NCBI RefSeq assembly: GCF_030295325.1
Contig: NZ_AP027059.1
Location: forward strand, 124,001 to 188,000
DNA length: 64,000 nt
From: Haliovirga abyssi
GTDB taxonomy: Bacteria; Fusobacteriota; Fusobacteriia; Fusobacteriales; Haliovirgaceae
Direction of reading: 5' to 3'
Numbering within the stretch: position 1 is the first letter of the stretch; every line of letters starts with the position of its first letter. Positions 16,670 through 26,152 of the stretch are shown here, piece by piece. The position numbers and the translations under genes were made by a program. The notes under the pieces are model-generated. The model saw only the letters and a list, made by a program, of their open reading frames with translations. It was not told the DNA's origin and searched no databases.

Positions 16670-17818
16670 ATGGCATTAATACCAAAAGGAGTGAAAGTAT
16701 ACTTCGGAAATTCATTAAAAAAGAAACTTTGGATAGAAAATAGTATAAGAGATTATTTTGAAAAAAATTATTATAATTATATTGAATTACCAGTATATGA
16801 ATATTATGATGATATAAAAGAAAATTTTTCTGAAGATGTTCAGGATGAGATGTTTAAATTTTTAGATAGGGATAGTGGGAAAATATTAACTTTAAGACCA
16901 GATATGACATCTTTGTTGTCAAAATTAATAAAATTAAAAAAAGAAAAGATTAAATTTCCTGAAAGAATTTATTATATAGGAGATGTATTTAGACATCATA
17001 AAATAAAATCTGGAGTTTATAGAGAAATAGCAGAAGCAGGAGTGGAATTAATCGGTGGAAAAGATAAAGACAGATCAGATTTAGAAATTGCAGTAATGGC
17101 TATTGAATTAATGAAAAAATTAGGTCTTAAAAATGCTAAATTAGAAATAGGAACTGTTAATTTATTTAAAGATATTTGTAAAAAGGTTAATATTTCTAAT
17201 AGTGATATAAAAGAGATAAAAAAATATTTATCAGGGAAAGATATAACTTCTCTTTCTAAAATTGTTAAAGAGAAAAACTATGATGAAATAATATTAAAAT
17301 TACCTAGCTTAATAGGAAAAAAAGATATTTTAAAAGAAGTAGAAGGGTATGATATTAGCGAAATAGAGAAATTAACAACTGCATTAGATGAATTAGGATA
17401 TGAAAATGATTATATTATTGATTTAGGAATTGTAAGAGAGCTTGAGTATTACACAGGAATAGTGTTTAATGGACTAGTAGAAGGGTATGGAGATTATATT
17501 TTAAGTGGTGGGCGATATGACGAGCTTATGGGAGAAAAAGCTATAGGCTTTGTATTAAAGATAGATTCTATATTTGAACTGTTAGAAGTTAAAATAAAAT
17601 CTGAATTAAAAGGATATTATATTTATGGCTCAGACTACATAAAATTAATGAAAAAGAAAAAAGAGTTGTTGTTAAAAAATGAATTTGTAGAAATTTCAGC
17701 AGGAGATTTATCAGAAAGTGAATTAAAAGAATATGTAAAATTGAAGGGATTTAAATATATATATAATATTGACACTGATGAAAAAATAAGTTTGGAGGAA
17801 GATGAAAATGACAAATAA
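16670..17818 (+). CDS. hisZ: ATP phosphoribosyltransferase regulatory subunit HisZ
   Basis: HisZ is a class II aminoacyl-tRNA-synthetase-like protein that partners the short form of HisG and gives it activity and histidine feedback. The 382-residue product has motif 2-like LTLRPDMTSLLSKL, the IYYIGDVFRHH segment and a late GGRYDELMG motif. True HisRS would be longer, with an anticodon-binding domain. The ATG at 16670 follows a gaggtggg site and begins MALIPKGVKVY. It overlaps hisG, which confirms the functional pair. Confidence 0.9.
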   Translation: MALIPKGVKVYFGNSLKKKLWIENSIRDYFEKNYYNYIELPVYEYYDDIKENFSEDVQDEMFKFLDRDSGKILTLRPDMTSLLSKLIKLKKEKIKFPERIYYIGDVFRHHKIKSGVYREIAEAGVELIGGKDKDRSDLEIAVMAIELMKKLGLKNAKLEIGTVNLFKDICKKVNISNSDIKEIKKYLSGKDITSLSKIVKEKNYDEIILKLPSLIGKKDILKEVEGYDISEIEKLTTALDELGYENDYIIDLGIVRELEYYTGIVFNGLVEGYGDYILSGGRYDELMGEKAIGFVLKIDSIFELLEVKIKSELKGYYIYGSDYIKLMKKKKELLLKNEFVEISAGDLSESELKEYVKLKGFKYIYNIDTDEKISLEEDENDK

Positions 17819-18425
17819 ATTAACCATTGCATTGCCAAAAGGCAGATTAGCGGAACTTTCTATGGAATATTTTGCTAAACTTGGGATAACATCTTCTGAA
17901 ATGGAAAAAGAATCAAGAAAATTAGTGTTCCCAAGTGATTGCGGGAATTATGAATTTATTTTGGTAAGAGCTTCTGATGTTCCGGTATATGTAGAACACG
18001 GAGCTGCAGATATGGGAGTTGTGGGAAAAGATACATTATTAGAATATGGTTCTGATGTGTATGAGCCCAAGGATTTGGGATTTGGATATTGTAGAATGTG
18101 TATAGCTAAAGCAAAAGATAAAGATATTAATTTGAATTTTGAAGAATGGGGAAATTTAAGAGTTGCTACAAAATTTGAAAATGTAGCAAAAGATTATTTT
18201 AAGAAAAAAGGGATAAATGCAGAAATAATAAAACTATATGGGTCTATTGAATTAGCTCCAATATTAGGTTTGTCAGATGTAATTGTGGATATAGTATCTT
18301 CAGGTGCAACATTAAGAGAAAATGGATTAGAAGAAGTTGTTACATTATTTGAGTCGACAGCAAGAATGATAGTAAATAAAGCAAGTATGAAATTGTATTA
18401 TGACAAAGTAAAAAAATTAATATAG
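17808..18425 (+). CDS. hisG: ATP phosphoribosyltransferase catalytic subunit, short form
   Basis: HisG condenses ATP and PRPP in the first step of histidine synthesis. The 205-residue length is the short form that lacks the C-terminal regulatory domain and needs HisZ. Family marks are IALPKGRLAE at the start, GAADMGVVGKDTL near residue 65 and the PRPP-binding VDIVSSGATLRENG near residue 165. The ATG at 17808 lies 9 bases after ggagg and is preferred over the ATG at 17802. It overlaps the end of hisZ, implying coupled translation. Confidence 0.95.
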   Translation: MTNKLTIALPKGRLAELSMEYFAKLGITSSEMEKESRKLVFPSDCGNYEFILVRASDVPVYVEHGAADMGVVGKDTLLEYGSDVYEPKDLGFGYCRMCIAKAKDKDINLNFEEWGNLRVATKFENVAKDYFKKKGINAEIIKLYGSIELAPILGLSDVIVDIVSSGATLRENGLEEVVTLFESTARMIVNKASMKLYYDKVKKLI

Positions 18426-18439
18426 GTTGAGGTGAAAAT

Positions 18440-19528
18440 ATGTTTGATAAAATAGCAAAACAAAATATTTTAAATGTTGGAGCATATGTACCTGGAAAAC
18501 CAATAGAGGATGTAAAAAGAGAATATGGGTTGGAAAGAGTTATAAAATTAGCTTCAAACGAAAATCCAATAGGAGTTTCTCCAAAAGCGGTAGAAGCAAT
18601 GAAAAAATATATAGAAAATTTAAATTTATATCCAGATGGATATGCTTATAAATTAAGAGAAAAATTATCAAAAAAATTAGAAGTTAATATGGAAAATCTG
18701 ATTTTCGGAGATGGGACAGATGAAGTTATAGAGATGTTATTTTTAGCATTTGTAAATATTGGAGATGAGGTTATTTATGGCTGGCCATCTTTTGTAGAGT
18801 ATAAGAGATATGCTGGAATTGCAGGAGCAGTTTCAAAAGAGATAGATTTAACTGATGATTATAAATTTGATTTAGATGAAATTTCAAAAAGTGTAACAGA
18901 AAAGACAAAAATGATTTTTATATGCAATCCAAATAATCCAACAGGAACAATAGTTAAAAAAGAAGATGTGGAAAAATTTATAAAAACTGTTCGTAAAGAT
19001 GTATTGATAATATTTGATGAAGCGTATTTTGAATATGCTAAAGATGATAAAAATTATCCTAATTCATTGGATTATCAAAAAATGGGGTATAGGAATGTAA
19101 TTACATTAAGAACATTTTCAAAAGCATATGGAATGGCAGGAATAAGAATAGGGTATGGCGTTGCAGATAAAGAAATTATAGATATATTAGAAAGAGTAAG
19201 ATTGCCATTTAATGTAAGTGTAATAGCACAAGCTGGAGCTGAAGGTGCAATAGATGATGATAAACATATAGATGACTCTATTAGAATAAATGAAGCTGGG
19301 AAAAAATATTTATATAAAGAGTTTGAGAGATTGGGAATAAAATTTGTTAAAACTTATTCTAATTTTATATATTTTGAGATGAAAAATGCAAAAAAGATAT
19401 TTGAAGAGATGATGAAAAAAGGGGTAATAGTAAGACAAATGGGTAATAACAATATAAGAGTAAGCATTGGATTGCCAGATGAAAATGAGCAATTTATAAA
19501 AATTTTAGAAGGGGTGATGAAAAAATGA
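18440..19528 (+). CDS. hisC: Histidinol-phosphate aminotransferase
   Basis: This 362-residue fold-type I PLP enzyme transaminates imidazole-acetol phosphate in histidine synthesis. Seen are the SNENPIG motif near residue 36, CNPNNPTGT near residue 161, the DEAYFEYA strand, and the PLP-lysine in [16 protein letters not shown]. Many HisC enzymes also transaminate phenylpyruvate and prephenate. Its 4-base ATGA overlap with a DAHP synthase gene fits a double role in histidine and aromatic synthesis. That double role is inference. Confidence 0.93.
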   Translation: MFDKIAKQNILNVGAYVPGKPIEDVKREYGLERVIKLASNENPIGVSPKAVEAMKKYIENLNLYPDGYAYKLREKLSKKLEVNMENLIFGDGTDEVIEMLFLAFVNIGDEVIYGWPSFVEYKRYAGIAGAVSKEIDLTDDYKFDLDEISKSVTEKTKMIFICNPNNPTGTIVKKEDVEKFIKTVRKDVLIIFDEAYFEYAKDDKNYPNSLDYQKMGYRNVITLRTFSKAYGMAGIRIGYGVADKEIIDILERVRLPFNVSVIAQAGAEGAIDDDKHIDDSIRINEAGKKYLYKEFERLGIKFVKTYSNFIYFEMKNAKKIFEEMMKKGVIVRQMGNNNIRVSIGLPDENEQFIKILEGVMKK

Positions 19529-20538
19529 TAATAGTTATGAAGCCAACGGCAACTGAGAATAATATTGAAAAAGTAAAAGAAAGATTAGTAGAATTAGGAT
19601 TTAAAATACATGAATCAAAAGGTGAAGAAAGATATATAATTGGAGCAATAGGAGATGAAAATATACTTAGAGCACATCCAGTTGACAGTTATGAAGGAGT
19701 TGAGGAAGTGTTAGAAGTAACCCAACCATTTAAATTAGCAAGTAGAGATTTTAAAAGAGAAGACAGTGTAATTGATGTAAAAGGAGTAAAAATAGGCGGA
19801 GAAAATTTTGTAGTTATGGCAGGACCATGTGCTGTAGAAAGTAGAGAACAAATAATAGAAACAGCTAAATTTGTAAAAAAATCTGGAGCACATATTTTAA
19901 GAGGAGGAGCATTTAAACCTAGAACAAGTCCATATTCATTCCAAGGACTAGGAGAAGAAGGATTGAAATATCTTAAAGAAGCTTCTGAAATTACAGGAAT
20001 GCCAATAATAACAGAAGTTATGAGTGAAGATGATATAGAGCTGATTTGTAAATATGCAGATATATTACAGGTGGGAGCAAGAAATATGCAAAATTTTGCA
20101 TTATTAAAAAAACTTGGAAAAATAGATAAACCAATATTTTTAAAAAGAGGGATGGCAGCTACAGCTAAGGATTTTTTAATGTCAGCAGAATACATAATGG
20201 CTGGTGGAAATTATAATGTAATACTTTGTGAAAGAGGAATAAGAACTTATGAAACAGCTACAAGAAATACTTTGGATCTGAATTTAGTTCCTGTAGTGAA
20301 AGAGTGGAGCCATTTACCTGTTATAATTGATCCTAGTCACGGAACTGGAAGAAGAACTGCAGTATCTCCAATGGCAAGAGCTTCTATGGCAGTTGGAGCT
20401 GATGGGATAATGATAGAAGTTCATCCTGATCCAGATAAAGCTTTATCTGATGGTCCTCAATCTTTAACATTTGATATGTTTGAAAAACTTATGAAAGATT
20501 TAAAAGATATAGCAAAAGTAGTTAATAAAAAATTATAA
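19525..20538 (+). CDS. aroF: 3-deoxy-7-phosphoheptulonate (DAHP) synthase, type I-beta
   Basis: DAHP synthase joins PEP and erythrose 4-phosphate, the first shikimate-pathway step. The 337-residue protein has an N-terminal ferredoxin-like regulatory domain (about residues 1-70, ending [13 protein letters not shown]), as in Thermotoga-type enzymes. The barrel follows, with MAGPCAVES near residue 96, the [15 protein letters not shown] motif, IIDPSHGTG near residue 268 and [10 protein letters not shown]. The N-terminal domain usually gives feedback control by Tyr or Phe. It overlaps hisC by 4 bases and is followed by a strong terminator. Confidence 0.94.
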   Translation: MIIVMKPTATENNIEKVKERLVELGFKIHESKGEERYIIGAIGDENILRAHPVDSYEGVEEVLEVTQPFKLASRDFKREDSVIDVKGVKIGGENFVVMAGPCAVESREQIIETAKFVKKSGAHILRGGAFKPRTSPYSFQGLGEEGLKYLKEASEITGMPIITEVMSEDDIELICKYADILQVGARNMQNFALLKKLGKIDKPIFLKRGMAATAKDFLMSAEYIMAGGNYNVILCERGIRTYETATRNTLDLNLVPVVKEWSHLPVIIDPSHGTGRRTAVSPMARASMAVGADGIMIEVHPDPDKALSDGPQSLTFDMFEKLMKDLKDIAKVVNKKL

Positions 20539-20551
20539 AAAATTAATTAAT

Positions 20552-20595
20552 AAAAAAATGATACAGATTAATTTTAATCTGTATCATTTTTTTTA
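20552..20595 (+). terminator. Intrinsic terminator after aroF
   Basis: ATGATACAGATTA and TAATCTGTATCAT form a perfect stem around ATTT. It is preceded by seven As and followed by eight Ts, so it could work on both strands. Confidence 0.92.
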
Positions 20596-20644
20596 TGTTA
20601 TGTATTAGACTACGAAAATTAATTTATATTGTGTGATTAGGATA

Positions 20645-20737
20645 TATAATAATGTAGGGGCAGACCTATGTGTCTGCCCAGATTTGAAGATACAACAAAA
20701 GGGCGAACACACAGGTTCGCCCCTACATAATATTATA
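20645..20737. repeat. GTAGGGGC-type intergenic palindrome
   Basis: Both ends read ATGTAGGGGCRRACCTRTGTGT-like sequence in opposite orientation (left 20652, right ending 20729), with GGGCGAACAC / GTGTCTGCCC inside. This GTAGGGGCGAACC-type palindrome is familiar from intergenic regions of several phyla, including cyanobacteria and clostridia. That familiarity comes from memory, not from a search. The 301-base gap from 20539 to 20839 otherwise holds only the aroF terminator and the next repeat. Confidence 0.6.
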
Positions 20738-20760
20738 AATGATGTTTTTGTGGGATAATC

Positions 20761-20832
20761 ATATTTTGTTTTAAAATACGCAATGATTTAAGAGTTTTTA
20801 TAACAAAATATTAGAAACCTATTTTTTAAAGG
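20761..20832. repeat. Palindromic element, partial copy C
   Basis: ATATTTTGTTTTAAAATACGC followed after a short spacer by TTTTTATAACAAAATAT and CCTATTTTTTAA. These are the inner arms of the palindromic family, in the orientation opposite to copy A, with outer ends eroded. Confidence 0.55.
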
Positions 20833-20839
20833 TTATTTA

Positions 20840-21811
20840 TTAATAACCAGTATATGATTTTAAAAGTTCTCTTTTTTTAACATCCCATAAATTAACTTTA
20901 GCATCTCCGCCAGAAGTTAATAATGTACTTGATGTAGGAAAAAATACTGCATTATAAACTTGTTTATCATTTGTTTGAATTTTGTCAACTAAAGAAAGCG
21001 AATTAGCGCCATAGAGATATACATATTTATCTGAAGATGCTACTGCTATTAAATCATTATCAGAACTCCAAGATACAGAATTCAAATTTTTATCAGCTGG
21101 AACGTCAATTGTATTAGTTACTTTAAGGTCCTTAACAGATGTAATACATAATTTCAAATCCCAACTGACAGATGCAATATAATTATTATCAGGAGAAAAA
21201 GCTATCCCTGTAATCCAATCATTATGAACATTTGAAATAGTATCTATTTTTTTTAAGTCGCTAGATTTTATTAAATATAAACTACCATTATCTCCACCAA
21301 TAGCGATATACTGTTTGTTTGGGGATGTTGTAACAGATATAATTTTGCATGGCATAGAAATCATATTAACACGTGATAGTGAATTAATATCATAAAAAAC
21401 TAAATTACCGTCAACGCCACCAGAAATAACTATATTTTCTTTTGATCCAAAAGTAACGTCCATAACTTTTCCAGTATGATTTTTAACAGAAGCAATTAAT
21501 TTTTTTGAATTAAAATCAAATATAAAAACTTTTCCTGTAGAGCTGCCAACAGCAAAATATTTTCCACCAGGAGATATTGCAACAGTAGTTAGAGCGCCTT
21601 GATATAATTCAAAAGTTTTTATAATTATATTTTTGTCAAGGTCCCAAATTATTGCTGTTTCATCATTGCTAACAGAAATAGCTTTATTTCCAAACGGGTA
21701 TTTAACGATATCTGTTACAGAATCAAAATGTCCCTCATTTAATGTAAATGGTTCTGAAAAAACTAAGATTGAAAAAAATAAAAATAAAAAAATTGTAAAT
21801 ATGTGTTTCAT
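20840..21811 (-). CDS. Secreted WD40 beta-propeller protein
   Basis: The 323-residue protein has an N-terminal signal peptide (hydrophobic residues 4-18, likely cleaved near SEP). The mature part is filled by about seven WD40-type repeats, each ending in a motif such as IIWDLD, VFIFDF, LVFYDI, LYLIKS, LCITSV, VYLYGA or VNLWDV. One seven-bladed propeller is therefore expected in the periplasm or on the surface, most likely as a binding scaffold. No catalytic site is evident. It is monocistronic on the minus strand, with a gaggtg site before the ATG. Its partner is unknown. Confidence 0.85.
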   Translation of the reverse strand: MKHIFTIFLFLFFSILVFSEPFTLNEGHFDSVTDIVKYPFGNKAISVSNDETAIIWDLDKNIIIKTFELYQGALTTVAISPGGKYFAVGSSTGKVFIFDFNSKKLIASVKNHTGKVMDVTFGSKENIVISGGVDGNLVFYDINSLSRVNMISMPCKIISVTTSPNKQYIAIGGDNGSLYLIKSSDLKKIDTISNVHNDWITGIAFSPDNNYIASVSWDLKLCITSVKDLKVTNTIDVPADKNLNSVSWSSDNDLIAVASSDKYVYLYGANSLSLVDKIQTNDKQVYNAVFFPTSSTLLTSGGDAKVNLWDVKKRELLKSYTGY

Positions 21812-21834
21812 ATTGTCACCTCTTTCAATAGAAT

Positions 21835-21863
21835 AAAATAAACACTAAATTTAAATGTATCAA
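21835..21863 (-). promoter_or_regulatory. Possible promoter for the WD40 gene
   Basis: On the minus strand TTGATA (21863-21858) and TATTTT (21840-21835) are 17 bases apart, about 24 bases before the start codon. Confidence 0.4.
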
Positions 21864-22140
21864 AAAATAAGTTTATTAAAATTATTTTTTGATGCCACAT
21901 TTATGATTCTTTAAATAAATCACTTAATTTTTTTAGTATGTTATAATTAAAATAATTGGGCTTCCAAAAGGAAAATAGTGTTCAGTTATAATGAATCTCT
22001 TTCTCTTTATGCTCAAATTATATTATTAATAATTATCGGTAAGGAATAGTTATTAATAACCATAAAAATATAATTTAAATAATATTTTTATAGTTTATAA
22101 TTTAAATTATACTACATTATAAACAAAAAGGCAAAAAAAC
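21864..22140. other. Gene-free divergent intergenic region
   Basis: This is the central part of the 387-base gap between the divergent WD40 gene and the acidic-repeat gene. It is very AT-rich, and no gene, strong hairpin or repeat-family copy was recognised in it. Confidence 0.5.
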
Positions 22141-22169
22141 TTGCAAATTTTGAAATAAAAAGGTAAAAT
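22141..22169 (+). promoter_or_regulatory. Possible promoter for the acidic-repeat gene
   Basis: TTGCAA (22141) and TAAAAT (22164) are 17 bases apart, about 30 bases before the ATG at 22199. Confidence 0.45.
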
Positions 22170-22198
22170 TTAGTATAGATATTTGGGGGTAGATAACT

Positions 22199-24829
22199 AT
22201 GGATAAGAAATTAATAGAGGATATAGAAAATGAAATAGGTCATAAAATATGTGGATATCCAACTAAAAAAGGGACTCCATGTAAAAATTTACCAGAACCT
22301 GGAGAAAAATTTTGCAAATTACATTCTAAAATATTAAAAGAAAAAATAGAACTTGGAGAAGAAGAACCGATTTTATTAGAAGAATCTAATAAATTAGAAG
22401 AGATCGATAAAATTTCAGAATTATTAATAGATGAAGATAAGAGACTTGATATAGAAAGCGATATAATGGCTGAACAGGAAATTGAGGGCTTATTATCTGA
22501 GGAAAGTGAAAAGATTGAAAATGAAAAAAATGGGTTTAATACAGAAGAATTGAATGAAAATATAGATTTAGAAGAATTATTAGAAGAAGTACCAGAGGAA
22601 AAGATAGAAGAATCAGAAGAAGAAGCTGAAAATTCAGAAGATTTAGAAGAATCTGAAGAAGAAGTTGAAAATCCAGAATCTGAAGAAGAATTTTTAGAAG
22701 AAGAAAATGAAAAATCAGAAGATGTAGAGCCAGAATCAGAAGATTTAGGTGAAAATATAGATTTAGAAGAGTTATTAGAAGAAGTACCAGAGGAAAAGAT
22801 AGAAGAATCAGAAGAGTTAGAGCCGGAATCAGAAGAATTAGATGAAAATATAGATTTGGAAGAATTACTAGAAGAAGTACCAGAGGAAAAGATAGAATAC
22901 TCAGAAGAAGCAGTTGAAAATTCAGAAGATTTAGAAGAATCTTTAGAAGAAGAAAATGAAAAATCAGAAGAGTTAGAGTCAGAATCAGAAGAATTAGATG
23001 AAAATATAGATTTGGAAGAATTATTAGAAGAAGTACCAGAGGAAAAGATAGAATACTCAGAAGAAGCAGTTGAAAATCCAGAGGATTTAGAAGAATCTTT
23101 AGAAGAAGAAAATGAAAAATCAGAAGAGTTAGAGTCAGAATCAGAAGATTTAGCTGAAAATGTAAATTTAGAAGAATTATTAGAAGAAGCACCTGAGGAA
23201 AAAAAAGAAGAATTAGAAGGAGAAACAGTTGAAAATCCAGAGGATTTAAAAGAACTTTTAGAAGAAGAAAATGAAAAATCAGAAGAGTTAGAGCCGGAAT
23301 CAGAAGAATTAGATGAAAATATAGATTTGGAAGAATTACTAGAAGAAGTACCAGAGAAAAAGATAGAAGACTCAGAAGAAGCAGTTGAAAATCCAGAGGA
23401 TTTAGAAGAATCTTTAGAAGAAGAAAATGAAAAATCAGAAGAGGTAGAGTTTGAATCAGAAGAACTGGGAGAAAATATAGATTTAGAAGAATTATTAGAA
23501 GAAGCACCTGAGGAAAAAAAAGAAGAATTAGAAGGAGAAGAAGCTGAAAATCCAGAGAATTTAGAAGAATCTTTAGAGGAAGAGAATGAAAATGCAGAAG
23601 AGTTAGAGTCAGAATCAGAAGATTTAGCTGAAAATGTAAATTTAGAAGAATTATTAGAAGAAGCACCTGAAGAAAAAAAAGAAAAATCTGAAGAATCGAA
23701 GAAAGGGGAAAAAAGCATGCCAGATGATTTGGAAGATATAGATAAACTTATATCTGAAAATTTAAATTCAAATGATGAAATACCTATAATAGATGATGAC
23801 GAAGATGATTTTTTAAGTGGATTAGATGAAATAGACGAAGATACAAATATTGATGAAATGGTAAGTGAAAATGTTGAAAAAGAAGAAGAAGAACTGTTTG
23901 AAAAGGCATCTTTGGAACCGGAAATAAATAAAAAAACAGACGAAGAAGAGTTTTCTAGCTTAGAATTAGCAGAAGGAGAAAGCTTAGAAAAAGAGAAATC
24001 TAAAAAAAGAAAAAAAGAAAAAAAGAAAGTAAATATAGATTTAAAATATTTTATTATAAAAAATAAATATAAAATTTTAGCAATTATTGGAGGGCTGATT
24101 TTAATATTTATTTTGGGAAAAATATTTATTTTTAAAGGAACGAAAAAAAATAAAGCTAGTGTAAAATCTATTAATAATGGATCTCTTAGCAAGAAAAAAT
24201 CTATAAAAAAAGAGAGCTCGCCGCTAGGAGGAGAAATTGTAGAAAGTGAAAATATAAATCAAAATAATATAGTAGACACAGAAAATAAAGAAGTTATGGA
24301 AAATAATTCTGAAAATGTCATTAACAATAATGATTTAAATGGCTATTTAATTACTTTAGATAATTTGTTAAAAAAGCTATCTGAAGAAAAAAACAAGGAG
24401 ACTCAAATAGAAATTAAGAAAAAAATATCAGAATTAAAATTAAAAATATCAGAATTGTCAAAAAAAGAGGATGTATTATTAGAGAATAGAGTAAAAAGAA
24501 TCAATTCTAATTTATTAGTATTAAATATAGATAAAATTAAAATTGATGGATTTACATTAGTGCTAGGGTTGCAAGGGAAAAGTTTGAATTTAAAAAATGA
24601 GATAACAAAAGAAAAAAGTTATAGAGATATATTTTATGTTGTAAAAAATATATTTGAAAAAGAAAAAAAGATAAATACAATAAATATAAACGTTTTTCAA
24701 GGGGATAAAGAAGTTAATAAAAAAATTGAAATTACTGCAAGGAGATATGAATATGAAAATATAAAAAATAAAAAAGATACTTATGAAAATTTAATTGATA
24801 ATTTTAAAGTAACCATTATAGAGAGGTGA
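22199..24829 (+). CDS. Zinc-motif, glutamate-repeat, single-span membrane protein
   Basis: I do not recognise a named family for the 876-residue whole. Residues 16-42 hold a CGYPTKKGTPC ... FCKLH motif (Cys18, Cys28, Cys39, His42), a likely small zinc site. Residues about 120-500 are an extremely acidic tandem array of a 52-residue unit. A lysine-rich stretch (about 600-612) precedes a single membrane segment (about 618-640). The last 230 residues contain a predicted coiled coil and a short alpha/beta domain. Positive charges before the span suggest the acidic part is cytosolic and the C-terminus periplasmic. It is 7 bases before a TPR gene and upstream of pilB, so a pilus-related scaffold role, FimV-like in logic, is possible but unproven. 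Confidence 0.7.
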   Translation: MDKKLIEDIENEIGHKICGYPTKKGTPCKNLPEPGEKFCKLHSKILKEKIELGEEEPILLEESNKLEEIDKISELLIDEDKRLDIESDIMAEQEIEGLLSEESEKIENEKNGFNTEELNENIDLEELLEEVPEEKIEESEEEAENSEDLEESEEEVENPESEEEFLEEENEKSEDVEPESEDLGENIDLEELLEEVPEEKIEESEELEPESEELDENIDLEELLEEVPEEKIEYSEEAVENSEDLEESLEEENEKSEELESESEELDENIDLEELLEEVPEEKIEYSEEAVENPEDLEESLEEENEKSEELESESEDLAENVNLEELLEEAPEEKKEELEGETVENPEDLKELLEEENEKSEELEPESEELDENIDLEELLEEVPEKKIEDSEEAVENPEDLEESLEEENEKSEEVEFESEELGENIDLEELLEEAPEEKKEELEGEEAENPENLEESLEEENENAEELESESEDLAENVNLEELLEEAPEEKKEKSEESKKGEKSMPDDLEDIDKLISENLNSNDEIPIIDDDEDDFLSGLDEIDEDTNIDEMVSENVEKEEEELFEKASLEPEINKKTDEEEFSSLELAEGESLEKEKSKKRKKEKKKVNIDLKYFIIKNKYKILAIIGGLILIFILGKIFIFKGTKKNKASVKSINNGSLSKKKSIKKESSPLGGEIVESENINQNNIVDTENKEVMENNSENVINNNDLNGYLITLDNLLKKLSEEKNKETQIEIKKKISELKLKISELSKKEDVLLENRVKRINSNLLVLNIDKIKIDGFTLVLGLQGKSLNLKNEITKEKSYRDIFYVVKNIFEKEKKINTININVFQGDKEVNKKIEITARRYEYENIKNKKDTYENLIDNFKVTIIER
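22556..23690 (+). repeat. Tandem 156-bp coding repeats
   Basis: Eight copies of a segment encoding ENIDLEELLEEVPEEK or a close variant occur within the acidic-repeat gene. Full units are 52 residues (156 bases); the second copy is shortened to about 31. Sequence differs between copies by point changes (IDL/VNL, VPEEK/APEEK), and higher-order alternation is visible. Copy number could vary by slippage or recombination. Confidence 0.85.
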
Positions 24830-24835
24830 GAGAAA

Positions 24836-26152
24836 ATGCCAAAAAATAAAAAAGATGTAATGCTAGAAGCGAGTTTAATGATGGTAAGAAATGAACTAGA
24901 ACAAAAAACAGGCAAAGTGGTGGCAAGCAAATCAAAACCTAAAAATCAAGATGAATTTTTAAAAAAAATAAAATCAAAGAAAAAAGAACAAAGTTTAAAT
25001 GGAGTGGATATATTTAAATTAAATAGAACAAATAAATTTGACAAAGAGATAAATATAGATGCTGTTATTGAAGTGGTGAAAAAAAAATTATGGAACTCTC
25101 CTAGAAGTTTAAAATTAATAAATGTTATGCTTGCATCATATATTTTACAAAGAAACTACAGTAAAGCTGGATTAGAATTAAAAAAAGGATTAAATATTGA
25201 TTCAAATGATTTGGATATAAATTATAATGGAGCAGAATTGCTTTTTAAGATTGGAGAAATAAATAGAGCTAAGGAACTGTTGAAAAATATAATTAGTAAA
25301 TACAAGGATAAAGAAGCATTATATTTTTTGGGAATGATATTGTATTTAGAAGGGAATAAAGAGCAAGCGATTGTAGTTATAGCAGAATCTTTAAAAGATG
25401 ATTCTAATGTAACTAGAGTAGATAAAAATTTTGCGTTTTTATTTATAATAAAAGAAGATGTTGAAAAAGAGTTAGAAATTTTAAGTAAATCTTTAAAAAG
25501 AGTAGTTGGGAATTTAGATTTTAGAATTGTGAAATCGTATTATGAAATTTTAACAGGTAAGTTAGAAAAAAATGATGCTAATGAAAAAATAATAATGAAA
25601 TTAATTGCAGAAGATAAAAAATATTTACCTTGTTTAAAAGTTAATATGGGATTGAAGGCAAAAAAGAGTGGGGATTTAAAAGAAGCAGTAGAAAATTATA
25701 ATCAAGCAATTAAACAAAATCCTAAATGTATTTGTGCAAAATTAGAAAAAATAGATATTTATTTAGAAGAATCTAAATATGAAAAAGCAGGGGAAATATT
25801 AGAAACAATTATAAAAAGTAATGGGAAATATTTGCCAGTATTACAGAGGGCTTTGGAGTTTGAATTTTATTCAAAAAACCAAAGCGAAACAGAAAAAATA
25901 GCAAGAAAAATAGTTAAAATAAAAAAGGATAGTTTAATAGAGGTGTATAATAAAGAAAAAATCATATTAAAATTATCTTTAAATGATATTATTGAAGGAT
26001 TTTATGGGAAATTAAAAATTATATTAGATAAATATAGAGATTTGAATCCTAAATTTAGATTTTTAGGATATAGTGAAATGGCAACATATAAGCTATTTAG
26101 AAACATAAAATTATGTGAAATAGATTTTTATAAGGAGGGATTTGTAAAATGA
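24836..26152 (+). CDS. TPR-repeat protein
   Basis: This 438-residue protein has no signal peptide or membrane segment. After a basic N-terminal ~80 residues, helix pairs typical of tetratricopeptide repeats run from about residue 90 to 350. They include KAGLELKKGLNIDSNDLDI, EAVENYNQAIKQNPKCICA and KAGEILETIIKSNGKY segments. It likely acts as a cytosolic scaffold. A gagaggtgag site precedes the ATG and the gene follows the acidic-repeat gene by 6 bases, so the two products may act together. Its end overlaps aroE by 4 bases (ATGA). A specific function cannot be given. Confidence 0.75.
   Translation: MPKNKKDVMLEASLMMVRNELEQKTGKVVASKSKPKNQDEFLKKIKSKKKEQSLNGVDIFKLNRTNKFDKEINIDAVIEVVKKKLWNSPRSLKLINVMLASYILQRNYSKAGLELKKGLNIDSNDLDINYNGAELLFKIGEINRAKELLKNIISKYKDKEALYFLGMILYLEGNKEQAIVVIAESLKDDSNVTRVDKNFAFLFIIKEDVEKELEILSKSLKRVVGNLDFRIVKSYYEILTGKLEKNDANEKIIMKLIAEDKKYLPCLKVNMGLKAKKSGDLKEAVENYNQAIKQNPKCICAKLEKIDIYLEESKYEKAGEILETIIKSNGKYLPVLQRALEFEFYSKNQSETEKIARKIVKIKKDSLIEVYNKEKIILKLSLNDIIEGFYGKLKIILDKYRDLNPKFRFLGYSEMATYKLFRNIKLCEIDFYKEGFVK

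Noticed and set aside
16670-17818. Histidyl-tRNA synthetase
   Set aside because: The protein lacks the anticodon-binding domain and overlaps a short-form hisG, which identifies it as HisZ.
22556-23690. Regular repeats considered as a CRISPR array
   Set aside because: Units are 156 bp, in frame, contiguous without unique spacers and code for protein. No cas genes are present anywhere in the window.
22240-24192. A 650-codon open frame on the minus strand, Ser/Phe-rich
   Set aside because: It is the mirror of the Glu-rich repeat array (GAA/TCA codons); it has no ribosome site and its composition is just the reverse complement of the repeats.
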